From Plasticicumulans acidivorans (lineage in GTDB: Bacteria; Pseudomonadota; Gammaproteobacteria; Competibacterales; Competibacteraceae), in NCBI RefSeq assembly GCF_003182095.1, contig NZ_QGTJ01000002.1, positions 278,435-342,434 of the forward strand: DNA of 64,000 nucleotides, written 5' to 3'. Of this stretch, positions 1 through 8,500 are shown one piece after another. Every line of letters starts with the position of its first letter. The stretch's first letter is position 1. Position numbers and translations under genes: made by a program. The notes under the pieces were generated by a model. The model saw nothing but the letters and a program-made list of their open reading frames with translations. It was not told the origin of the DNA and made no database searches.

Positions 1-2
1 TC

Positions 3-593
3 GGTGGCAAGGAGCCGGTGCAGGTCAACGTGCGCGTGATCGCCGCCTCGCACCGCGATCTCGAAACCGAAGTCCACGCCGGGCGCCTGCGCGAGGACCT
101 CTACTACCACCTCAACGTGCTGCCGATGCGCCTGCCGCCCTTGCGCGAGCACTGCGAGGACGTGCCCGAGCTGCTGACCTACTACGTCAACTTCTTCGTC
201 GATCAGGAAGGGCTGCCGTACCGCAACTTCACGATGGCGGCACGCAACCGTCTGCGCAATTACGGCTGGCCGGGCAACATCCGCGAGCTGAAGAACCTGG
301 TGCAGCGCCTGCTGATCCTCGGCGGCGAGGAAGAAATCACGCTGGAAGAAGTCGAGGCGGCGATTTCGCACGTGCAGCCAAACCGCGCCCGCGACATCGG
401 CCACATCCCGCTCGACCTGCCGCTGCGCGAGGCGCGCGAGCAGTTCGAGCGCAACTATCTGCTGCAGCAGTTCAAGGAATGCGACGGCAACGTCGCGCGC
501 CTGGCTGAAAAGGTGGGCATGGAGCGCACCAACCTGTACCGCAAGCTGCGTGCGCTCGGCATCGATCCCAAGCGCGCGCCCGAGGACGAGTGA
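3..593 (+). CDS. ntrX: NtrX-type sigma-54 response regulator, C-terminal part
   Basis: The gene is cut by the left edge; the open frame begins at base 3 and about 196 residues remain. What is seen is the end of an AAA+ sigma-54 activator domain (VNVRVIAASHRDLE, then LREDLYYHLNVLPMRLPPLR and GWPGNIRELKNLVQR, the GNxREL signature). A Fis-type helix-turn-helix follows (GNVARLAEKVGMERTNLYRKLRALG). The receiver domain and Walker A lie outside the window. The closing HTH motif resembles NtrX more than NtrC. trkA follows 11 bases downstream, an arrangement known from ntrY-ntrX-trkA clusters in other proteobacteria. NtrX is the regulator of the NtrY membrane kinase; the targets here are unknown. Confidence 0.82.
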   Translation, partial: GGKEPVQVNVRVIAASHRDLETEVHAGRLREDLYYHLNVLPMRLPPLREHCEDVPELLTYYVNFFVDQEGLPYRNFTMAARNRLRNYGWPGNIRELKNLVQRLLILGGEEEITLEEVEAAISHVQPNRARDIGHIPLDLPLREAREQFERNYLLQQFKECDGNVARLAEKVGMERTNLYRKLRALGIDPKRAPEDE

Positions 594-604
594 GCGGCTG
601 ACGC

Positions 605-1981
605 ATGAAGATCCTGATTCTCGGCGCCGGCCAGGTCGGCACCTCGGTCGCCTACAACCTGGCCTCCGAGAACAATGACATCACTGTCGTCGACACCCGT
701 GCCGACGTGCTCGCCGATCTGCAGGACCGCATCGACATCCGCACCGTCTGCGGCGCGGCCTCGCACCCCGAGGTGCTGGCCGCCGCCGGCGCCGCCGACA
801 CCGACATGCTGATCGCGCTGACCAACAGCGACGAGGTCAACATGATCGCCTGCCAGGTCGCCGACAGCCTGTTCCGCACGCCGACCAAGATCGCCCGCGT
901 GCGCACCGCCGAATACACCCAGTACCCGGCGCTGTTCGGTGAAAAAGGCCTGCCGATCGACGTGCTGATCGCCCCCGAGCAGCTGGTCACCGAGCACATC
1001 CAGCGCATCATCGAGAATCCCGGCGCGCTGCAGGTGCTCGACTTTGCCGACGGCCTGGTGCGCCTGGTCGGCGTGCGCGCTTATTACGGCGGCACGCTGG
1101 TCGGCAAGGAACTGCGCTCGCTGCCGGCGCACATGCCGGGCATCCACACCCGCGTCGCGGCGATCTTCCGTCACGGCGAGTCGATCCCGCCGGACGGCGA
1201 TGCCGTCATCGAGGCTGACGACGAAGTCTTCTTCATCGCCGCGAAGAAAAACATCCGCGCGGTGATGGCCGAGCTGCGCAAGCTCGACAAGCCGATCAAG
1301 CGCATCATCCTCGCCGGCGGCGGCAACATCGGCCGGCGGCTGGCGAAGGCGCTGGAAGAGCGCTTCCAGGTCAAGATCATCGAACGCAACATCGAGGTCT
1401 CGCGGCGCATCGCCGAGCAGCTCGACCGCACCATCGTGCTCGCCGGCGACGCCGCCGACGAAGAACTGCTGCTCGAAGAAAACATCGAGCACACTGACGT
1501 CTTCTGCGCGGTGACCAACGACGACGAAGCCAACATCCTGTCCTCGATGCTGGCCAAGCGCCTCGGCGCGCGCAAAGTCATGGCGCTGATCAACCGCCCG
1601 GCCTACGTCGACCTGGTCGAGGGCAGCGGCCAGATCGACGTCGCCATCTCGCCGCAGCAGGCGACCATCGGCACGCTGCTGACGCACATCCGCCGCGGCG
1701 ACGTGGTGCGCGTGCACAGCCTGCGCCGCGGCGCCGCCGAGGCCATCGAAGCCGTCGCCCACGGCGATCGCGCCACTTCGAAGGTCGTCGGCCGTCGCCT
1801 CGAAGAAATCAAGCTGCCGGCCGGCACCACGATCGGCGCCGTCGTGCGCCACGGCGAGGTCGTCATCTGCCATCACGACACGATGATCGAGGCCGACGAC
1901 CACGTGATCCTGTTCCTCACCGACAAAAAGCGCATCAATGACGTCGAGCGCCTGTTCCAGGTCGCCGTGACCTTCCTCTGA
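605..1981 (+). CDS. trkA: Trk system potassium uptake protein TrkA
   Basis: This 458-residue cytoplasmic protein is the NAD-binding regulatory subunit of the TrkH/TrkG potassium channel. It is an internal duplication of an RCK unit. The first Rossmann motif is at the N-terminus ([20 protein letters not shown]) and the second near residue 236 ([19 protein letters not shown]). Each is followed by a TrkA-C domain; the second ends with [23 protein letters not shown]. The length matches the family (about 458). It sits just after the ntrX-like gene, so it is probably co-transcribed with it. The trkH partner is not in the window. Confidence 0.97.
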   Translation: MKILILGAGQVGTSVAYNLASENNDITVVDTRADVLADLQDRIDIRTVCGAASHPEVLAAAGAADTDMLIALTNSDEVNMIACQVADSLFRTPTKIARVRTAEYTQYPALFGEKGLPIDVLIAPEQLVTEHIQRIIENPGALQVLDFADGLVRLVGVRAYYGGTLVGKELRSLPAHMPGIHTRVAAIFRHGESIPPDGDAVIEADDEVFFIAAKKNIRAVMAELRKLDKPIKRIILAGGGNIGRRLAKALEERFQVKIIERNIEVSRRIAEQLDRTIVLAGDAADEELLLEENIEHTDVFCAVTNDDEANILSSMLAKRLGARKVMALINRPAYVDLVEGSGQIDVAISPQQATIGTLLTHIRRGDVVRVHSLRRGAAEAIEAVAHGDRATSKVVGRRLEEIKLPAGTTIGAVVRHGEVVICHHDTMIEADDHVILFLTDKKRINDVERLFQVAVTFL

Positions 1982-1988
1982 GACGCCG

Positions 1989-2561
1989 ATGAGCGCCGCC
2001 GACCGCGAACGCTGGGACGCGCGCTACCGCGCCGGCACGCGGGCGGCCAGCGCCGCAGCGCTCCTGCGCGACAACACGCACCTCCTGCCCCGCCGCGGCC
2101 GTGCCCTCGATCTCGCCTGCGGCCTCGGCGGCAACGCGCTGCTGCTCGCCGCGCACGGCCTCGACACTGAAGCCTGGGACGTCTCCGCCGTCGCCCTCGC
2201 GGCCCTCGCTGCACAGGCGCGCGCGCAGGGGCTGGCGCTGAGCACCCGGCAATGCGACCTCGACGACACGCCGCTGCCGCTGCAGACCTTCGACGTCATC
2301 GTCGTCGCGCGCTTTCTCGACCGCCGCCTGTTCGCCGCGCTGCCGGCGGCCCTGCGCCCCGGCGGCCTGCTGTTCTACGAAACCTTCAGCCGCCTGTCGG
2401 CGCACGGCCCGGCCAATCCCGACTGGAAACTCGCCGACAACGAACTGCTCGCCGCCGCGCACGGCCTGCGCCTGCGCGTCTACCGTGATGAATGGGATGC
2501 CGGCGACGAGACCCGCGGCCTGCGCGGCCTGGTCCAGCTGATCGCCCAGAAACCCGCCTGA
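1989..2561 (+). CDS. SAM-dependent methyltransferase, TehB-like
   Basis: A 190-residue class I methyltransferase. Motif I for SAM binding is ALDLACGLGGNALLLAAHG, followed by an acidic residue in the expected place (TEAWDVS). Motif IV is TFDVIVVARFLDR and a post-motif GGLLFYETF is visible. The short length and the N-terminal WDARYR pattern resemble TehB/UbiE-type small-molecule methyltransferases, but the substrate cannot be told from sequence. It begins 7 bases after trkA and is followed 17 bases later by a TPR gene, so the three probably form one transcript. Confidence 0.85.
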   Translation: MSAADRERWDARYRAGTRAASAAALLRDNTHLLPRRGRALDLACGLGGNALLLAAHGLDTEAWDVSAVALAALAAQARAQGLALSTRQCDLDDTPLPLQTFDVIVVARFLDRRLFAALPAALRPGGLLFYETFSRLSAHGPANPDWKLADNELLAAAHGLRLRVYRDEWDAGDETRGLRGLVQLIAQKPA

Positions 2562-2578
2562 ACGCGAGGAAGCCACCG

Positions 2579-2911
2579 ATGAACCCCGCCGCTCTCGAAG
2601 CCATGCTCGCCCGCGGGCAGGACAACGCCCTGCTGCGCTTCACCCTCGGCCAGCTCTACCTGCAGGCCGGCGAGGCCGCGCGCGCCATCGAGCACCTGCA
2701 GCGCGCCGTCGAACAGGACGCCCAGTATTCGGCGGCGTGGAAACTGCTCGGCCGCGCCCGTCACGCCGCCGGCGACGCCGCCGCGGCCGTCAGCGCCTTC
2801 GAGCACGGCATCGCCATCGCCCGCGACAAGGGCGACCTGCAGGCGATGAAAGAAATGCAGGTGTTCTGCAAGCGCGCCCGCCGCGACGCCGACGCCGCGC
2901 CCGGTCACTGA
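2579..2911 (+). CDS. small tetratricopeptide-repeat protein
   Basis: A 110-residue protein. I chose the ATG at 2579 because a GAGGA ribosome-binding site lies about 8 bases before it and it clears the upstream gene. Two TPR-like helical hairpins are visible (LRFTLGQLYLQAGEAARAIEHL and SAAWKLLGRARHAAGDAAAAVSAF), followed by a charged tail ending KRARRDADAAPGH. There is no signal peptide or membrane segment. TPRs are scaffolds for protein binding and the partner is unknown. It is probably the last gene of the trkA transcript, because the next gene is on the other strand and ends 5 bases away. Confidence 0.75.
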   Translation: MNPAALEAMLARGQDNALLRFTLGQLYLQAGEAARAIEHLQRAVEQDAQYSAAWKLLGRARHAAGDAAAAVSAFEHGIAIARDKGDLQAMKEMQVFCKRARRDADAAPGH

Positions 2912-2915
2912 GCGC

Positions 2916-3818
2916 TCAGTAGAACGGCGGCTCGCCGGCCGGCCGCGTCTTGAAGCGCTTGTAGCTCCACAGGTACTGCGCCGGCACGCGGCGGATCGCC
3001 GCCTCGACGCCGGCGTTGAGCGCGGCGAGCGAAGCGGCCTGGTCGGCGCTGCCGATGGCGGCATCGAGGCGGGAGAACACCAGGCGAAACCCCGCCGCGT
3101 GCGCCAGGCGCTCGGCATAGACCAGAAACACCGGCGTGCCGGAGCGTGCGGCGAGGCGCGAGACCAGCGTCATCGTGCACGCCGGGATGCCGAAGAACGG
3201 CGCGAATTCACCGTTGTCGGCACCGGGGTCCTGATCCGGCAGGATGCCGGCGACCTCGCCGTGGCGCAGCGCCGCCAGCAGCGCGCGCACGCCGCGCTGA
3301 TCGGTCGGCACCAGCCGGGCGCCGCCGCGCTCGCGGCCGCGGCTGACCAGCTCGTCGATGCCGAGCCGTGTCGGCCGGTACAGGCTGGTGATCGGCGAGA
3401 GGCTCGCCGCATACAGGCCCGAGACTTCCCAGGCGCCGAGGTGCGGCGTCAGCAGCACCACGCCGTGGCCGGCGGCGACCGCGGCGCGGTAATCGGCCTC
3501 GCCGTGTACCTCGCGCACCAGCGCCAGCACCCGCGGCAGCGGCCATTGCCACAAGGCGCCGAGTTCGAGCATGCCTTTCGCCGTTTCCATCAGATTGCGG
3601 CGCAGCAGGCGCCGGCGCTCGGCGGCGGACAGCTCGGGCCAGCAGGCGGCGAGATTGCGCGCGGCGATGCGCCGCGTGCCGTTCGGCAGCAGCCACAGCC
3701 CCGCGCCGATCACGCTGCCGAGCGCGTGCACCACGCCCAGCGGCAACCGGGCGAGGCCGCGCAGCATCGCCTGCACCCAGCGGGCGCGGCGTTCACGGGA
3801 GATCAGTCGGTGTTTCAT
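2916..3818 (-). CDS. lysophospholipid/lipid A acyltransferase, LpxL (HtrB) family
   Basis: A 300-residue inner-membrane acyltransferase. LpxL-family enzymes add the secondary acyl chains of lipid A at the cytoplasmic face. The catalytic H-X4-E motif is present (HLGAWE, His126 and Glu131). So are the family blocks LPDQDPG and FFG (near residues 194-210) and the C-terminal YLWSYKRFKTRP typical of the HtrB family. The N-terminal region contains a hydrophobic anchor (VVHALGSVIGAGLWLLP). The length fits the family. Whether the donor is laurate, myristate or another acyl chain cannot be read from sequence. mlaA lies upstream on the same strand, behind a strong hairpin. Confidence 0.93.
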   Translation of the reverse strand: MKHRLISRERRARWVQAMLRGLARLPLGVVHALGSVIGAGLWLLPNGTRRIAARNLAACWPELSAAERRRLLRRNLMETAKGMLELGALWQWPLPRVLALVREVHGEADYRAAVAAGHGVVLLTPHLGAWEVSGLYAASLSPITSLYRPTRLGIDELVSRGRERGGARLVPTDQRGVRALLAALRHGEVAGILPDQDPGADNGEFAPFFGIPACTMTLVSRLAARSGTPVFLVYAERLAHAAGFRLVFSRLDAAIGSADQAASLAALNAGVEAAIRRVPAQYLWSYKRFKTRPAGEPPFY

Positions 3819-3831
3819 CGTCTCTCAAAGC

Positions 3832-3857
3832 ACGACGCCCGCAGCGGCGGGCGTCGT
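3832..3857 (-). terminator. perfect 11-bp hairpin between mlaA and the acyltransferase gene
   Basis: The arms ACGACGCCCGC (3832-3842) and GCGGGCGTCGT (3847-3857) pair perfectly around an AGCG loop. It lies just downstream of the mlaA stop codon. The following T-run is short, so it may be a weak intrinsic terminator or an mRNA-stabilising stem. Confidence 0.55.
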
Positions 3858-3862
3858 CGGTG

Positions 3863-4600
3863 TCACTCGTCGAAGCGCCGCGGGGCCAGCGGCGGATTAC
3901 CGTCGTAGATCAGACTGCGGCGGCGTTCGAGGTAGGCGTCGCGCGTCTGCAGGTAGCGATCGAGCACGGCGCCTTCGATGACGCGCTCGCTGCGCAGCAG
4001 GTCGGCGCGCCGGTCGATCAGCCGCAGCGCGACCATCGAGTTGCGCAGCGGCACGTCCTTGATCAGCCACACCGGATCGACGTTGAAGGCATCGACGCCC
4101 ATGCCGACGGTGTCACGCAGCGTACTCGGCCCCCAGAGCGGCAGCACGAAGTAGCTGCCTTCGCCGACGCCCCAGTGCGCCAGCGTCTGGCCGAAGTCCT
4201 CGTTGTGTTTGGGCAGGCCCCAGGCCTGCGCGACGTCGAAGAAGCCGAGCACGCCGAAGGTGGTGTTGAACACCATGCGCGTCAGATCGATCAGCGCGTC
4301 GTCGACCTTGAGCTGCAGCAGGTTGTTGACCAGGTTCAGCGTGTCGCCGACGTTACCGAACATGTTGGTGATGCCGTCGTCGAGGAACTGCGGCGTGACG
4401 TACTGGTAGCCGCGGGCGATCGGCTTGGCGAAATACTCGTCGATGTTTTCGTTGACGCCGAACATCCAGCGGTTGTAGCCGGGCAGACGATCGAGCGCCT
4501 CGGGATCGAGCGGCGCGAGATTCGGCTGCGTGGCACAGGCGGAGACGATCAGCGACAGCGCCGCGACACCGGCGCGCAGCGTGGAGCGAAAAGCATTCAT
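3863..4600 (-). CDS. mlaA: outer-membrane lipid asymmetry lipoprotein MlaA (VacJ)
   Basis: A 245-residue lipoprotein. MlaA removes misplaced phospholipids from the outer leaflet of the outer membrane and hands them to MlaC. I chose the ATG at 4600 because it begins a lipoprotein signal peptide (MNAFRSTLRAGVAALSLIVSAC) with lipobox VSAC. Family blocks seen are YNRWMFGVNENIDEYF near the mature N-terminus, FNTTFGVLGFFDVA, EDFGQTLAHWGVGEGSYFVLP and PLWGPSTLRDTVG. The remaining mla genes are not nearby, which is common for mlaA. Confidence 0.95.
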   Translation of the reverse strand: MNAFRSTLRAGVAALSLIVSACATQPNLAPLDPEALDRLPGYNRWMFGVNENIDEYFAKPIARGYQYVTPQFLDDGITNMFGNVGDTLNLVNNLLQLKVDDALIDLTRMVFNTTFGVLGFFDVAQAWGLPKHNEDFGQTLAHWGVGEGSYFVLPLWGPSTLRDTVGMGVDAFNVDPVWLIKDVPLRNSMVALRLIDRRADLLRSERVIEGAVLDRYLQTRDAYLERRRSLIYDGNPPLAPRRFDE

Positions 4601-4908
4601 TGGAGCCGGGTTCCTTTGGGACGGCGGCAGGGCGGAATGGGCCGATGATAACTGCAAGCCGTGAACGCCTGCCACGCTGCAAGGCGCCGACAGCCGTGCA
4701 AAAACCGCATGAGCGTCCTGCACAAACGACATCGCTGCCGGGCCGGCGCAGACCTCGGTAAAGCCGCCGCGCAGGCTCTCGACCATGCCGCCCGGCTGCT
4801 GCGGCTGCTTTACTTCGACGGTGCCGTACCCCAGCGCGTGCGCCGCGATCGCCCCCGACCGCGCAGCGCATGTGACCGCTCCGCCCGATGTCCGCAGGAG
4901 ACCTGCCC
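4601..4908. other. divergent intergenic region mlaA / lysozyme-inhibitor gene
   Basis: About 308 bases separate two genes transcribed away from each other, so promoters for both should be here. I see no convincing -35/-10 pair, no repeat and no small gene with a credible ribosome-binding site. An AGGAG site at 4896-4900 belongs to the downstream gene. Confidence 0.5.
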
Positions 4909-5514
4909 TTGAGCCCTCGACACCTCACCCGATGCGGCGGCCTCGCGCTGCTCTGCCTCACATTCGGCCCGGCACGCGCCGCCGACGGACCCGCCTTCGA
5001 TTGCCACAAGGTCGCCGACGGCAGCATCGCCGCGCTGATCTGCGCCAGCCCGCCGCTGTCGGCGCTCGACCGCCAGCTCGCCACGGTCTACGCCGCCGCC
5101 ACCCGCAAGGCCGCAAACGAGCACCCGCCGACCCTCAAGGCCGAACAGCGCGGCTGGATCAAAGGCCGCGACGAGTGCTGGAAGAGCGACGACAAAACCG
5201 GCTGCGTGCGCGAGGCATACCGCCAGCGCATCGCCGAACTGCAGGCCCGCTACCGTCTGGTCGAAGCCCGCGGCCCGTTCCACTACCGCTGCGCCGGCCA
5301 GCCCGGCAATGAGCTCGTCGTCACCTTCTTCGCCACCGAACCGGCGACGCTGATCGCCGAGCGCGGCGACAGCGTCTCGCTGATGTATTCGCAGCCGAGC
5401 GGCAGCGGCGCCCGCTACGAAGGTCGCAACGAAAGCTTCTGGGAACACCACGGCGAGGCGCGCGTGCGCTGGGGCGCCGACGCCGCGGAGATGAACTGCA
5501 GCGTCACCCGCTGA
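4909..5514 (+). CDS. periplasmic LprI-MliC fusion, putative lysozyme inhibitor
   Basis: I prefer the TTG start at 4909, because AGGAG lies 8 bases upstream and a signal peptide follows directly (CGGLALLCLTFGPARAADG). An ATG at 4888 is in frame and possible. The mature protein has two parts. The first is an LprI-like domain with paired cysteines (FDCHKVADGSIAALICASP, then LDRQLATVYAAA and WIKGRDECW). The second is an MliC-like domain (FHYRCAGQPGNELVVTFF, SGARYEG, ESFWEHHGEARVRWG, and the final MNCSV). MliC proteins inhibit C-type lysozyme through the SGxxY loop, and LprI domains are also linked to lysozyme inhibition. The role as a periplasmic lysozyme inhibitor is therefore inferred from family knowledge. 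Confidence 0.82.
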   Translation: MSPRHLTRCGGLALLCLTFGPARAADGPAFDCHKVADGSIAALICASPPLSALDRQLATVYAAATRKAANEHPPTLKAEQRGWIKGRDECWKSDDKTGCVREAYRQRIAELQARYRLVEARGPFHYRCAGQPGNELVVTFFATEPATLIAERGDSVSLMYSQPSGSGARYEGRNESFWEHHGEARVRWGADAAEMNCSVTR

Positions 5515-5520
5515 ACCCGC

Positions 5521-8500
5521 TCAGCGGATCGCGATGCCCTCGCTCAAGGCCAGGAAGCGACGCAGCTGCGCCGCGCTCGGCGGCCAGCTGTCGGCACCGA
5601 AGCGCTCGCGGTGACGGGCCACCGCGACATCGAGCGCCGCCTGCTGCGCGGGGGTTGCATGGGCATCGTCGAGGCGCCCGCCGCGGGAGCCGGCCTCGTC
5701 GAGCAGAGCTTCGGGCTCGACCAATTGCCGTGCCCCGAGCGCGACCAGCAGCGCCTCCGACAGCGGCGCTTCGTCCGTATGCGCCGCCGGCGCCACGCCG
5801 AGCAGACGGCGCAGCAGGCGGTCGAACGGCCCCGCGTCGCCATCGAGCGGGCGCTGGCGCATCGCCACGTAGCGCACCCGGTTCTGGTAGCGCTTGAGCG
5901 CGCGCGGCGTCGGCCGGCGCACGGTCAGCAGATACGGCAGCCAGATGTCGAGCGCATCGGCAAAGTGCTGGGAATCGCGCACCACGATGTCGGGCCGGCG
6001 CAGGCGTACGGCGAGCAGCGCAAGCGCGATCAGCAGCGCGACACCGACGCCGCTCGACAGCAGCGGCCGCTCGGCCGCCTGACCGGGTGCCGCCACCGCG
6101 GTGGCCCGCTGCGGCCCGGCCAACGCCGGCAGCGGCGCGGCCGGCTCGACACCGGCCTGCGCCCCCGGCGACGGTGGCACCGCAACCGCCAGCAGTGCGA
6201 GGTCCGCCGGCGGCTCCGGCGTGATCCCCGCCAGATAGAAGCCGCCGCCCGCAGCGGCGACCACCAGCGAACCGCCCAGCAGCACGCTCGCCAGCCCGTG
6301 CAGACGCCGCTGCCAGCCGTGCAGCCGCTGCTCGCCGGCCGGCGCGTGCTCACCGCCGGCCAGCATGCCGCGGCTGCGCGGCGGATCGGCGGGGTCGAGC
6401 AGCGGCACCGGCACTTCGATGTTGATCAGCTTTTCCAGGTAGTCGCGGGCGTAACGCTCGCGCTTGGCGCGGGCGCGCTCCTCGTCGCTCAGCGGTTCGC
6501 CGCGCACGCTGGCGGCCTGATCGGCCATCTCCTGCGCCAGTTCCTTGAAGGCGATGCCGAGCGCGCCCTGGACTTTCTCCTTGTCGATGCCGAGCACGAT
6601 GAAGCAGTCGCCGGACGACACCAGGAAGTTCACCGCCTCCAGCACTTCGAGCACGTGGTCGGGCTGGCAGCGGTCGAGGTCGTCGATCAGGATCAGCATG
6701 GTGCGCGGTTCGAGCGCGCGGGTGACCTCGGCGAATTCCTGCTGGTAGCGGTAGCGGAAACTGGTCTGCGCGCCGAGATCGCGCACGCTGGTCTTGTCCG
6801 ACAGGCTGGCGAGCAGCACCTCCGGCTTAACGCCGAAAGCGCGCACCGCCTTGAGCAGGCCGGAGCCGGCCGCCAGCGCCGCGGCCAGCGCCGCCAGGCC
6901 GCGCGCCAGGCCGCCGGCACTGCCCGTCGTCGCCTGCGGCCGGGCTTCGCTGGTCTTTTCGGTCTCGTCCGCCACGGCGTTCGCAGCGGCTGGCAGGGCG
7001 CTGATGTTGCTGCGCTTGTCGCCCGCTTCGCCGCTGGTCAGCGCCGCCGTGAACTGCGTCGTCAGCGTCTGCGTCAGCGCCCAGGCACGCTCGAAGCGCA
7101 GCGGAAAATCCTTGAGGAAATAGCCGCCGGACCAGCAGGCGAGCAGCAGCACCAGCAGCGCCCACGGCCAGCGCCGGCCGGAGCGGATCATCAGCAGCCG
7201 CCAGCGAAAACGCAGGCCGTCGAGGCTCCAGCTCGGCGGGATCGCCTGGCGGCGGATGCCGTCGATCAGCGCCGCCAGCAGGTGCTCTTCCTTCTGGTGG
7301 TGCCAGGCGTTGAACCACACGGCGCGCACACCATGGCGCTCCAGCTCGCCGCGCAGCAGATTCATCAGCGAGCTCTTGCCAGTGCCCCAGTTGCCGGTGA
7401 TCGCCAGCGTCAGCGGCGGGCGCGTGTGCTCGTTGCGCATGAAAAACGCCAGCCCGCGCGCCAGCGGCGCGAAGGCCAGCGCATCCGGCTCGCCGGGCTC
7501 CAGCGGTTTGTCGGAGGCCGGTGCATCGGCGACCGAGGGCTGTGCTGCGTATTCGGCGCGCGGCTTGCGCACGGCCAGCAGCAGCAGGCCGATGCCCGCC
7601 GCCCAGGCCAGCGCCATCCACGGTGCCGGGTCGCGCTGGTAACGCGGCCAGTCGCGCGCCGCCGCCTCCGGGTTGAGCTCGCCGCCGCGCCAGCTGCGGC
7701 CGCCATCATCACTGGCGAGCAGCGTCGGACCGTTACCGACGACGCGCACGCTCCGGCCATCGGCACTGGCCTGCACGTCGAGCAGGTTCTGCGCGCTCAG
7801 CCGCGGCAGGCGCTGCCAGCGCTCGCCGCCGTCGCTCGTCGCCAGCAGCGTGCCTTCGGCACCGACCGCCCAGCCACGGCGGCCATCGGCGGCGAAGCTG
7901 ACGCCGTAGAGGGCGACATCGACACCGCTGGGCTGCGTCTGCCAGAGCTGGCCGCCGTCGCGGCTGACCAGCAGCGTGCCGCGCTCGCCGACCGCCCAGG
8001 CACGGCGCAGGTCGTCAGCGCAGTGCAGCGCGTTCAGCGGCTGGATGCTGCCGCTGGCCTGCGCACGCCACTGGCGACCGTCGACGCTGGCGAGCACGCT
8101 GCCGCCATCCCCGACCGCCAGCGCCTGCACGCCGTCGGCCGCGGCGCAGACCGCCCACAGATCGCGGCCGCTGCCGCTGCTCTGCGCCTGCCAGTGCGTG
8201 CCACCGTCACTGCTGGCGAGGATCGTGCCGCGATCGCCGACCACCCAGCCGTGACGCGCATCGGCGGCGAACGCCACGGCGCGCAGGCGGCGCGGCGTAC
8301 CGCTGTTCTGCAGCTGCCAGCGCTCGCCGCCATCGACGCTGGCCAGCACCACGCCCTGCGTATCGCCGGCGTAGCCGTCACTCGACCCGTCAGCGACACC
8401 GACCGCCCAGCCGTGACGGCCGTCGGCGGCAAACTGCAGGTCGAGCAGGCTCAGGCCCGCCACGGCAAGCGGCTGGCGCGGCTGCCAGCGTTCGCCGTCA

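Noticed and set aside
4661..4912. Possible small gene in the mlaA upstream region
   Set aside because: Frame lacks a ribosome-binding site and shows no coding pattern; the protein is Arg/Ala-rich.
5508..5527. CCGCTGA / TCAGCGG repeat spanning both stop codons of the convergent genes
   Set aside because: Only 7 bp and caused largely by the two stop codons facing each other; not strong enough for a terminator.
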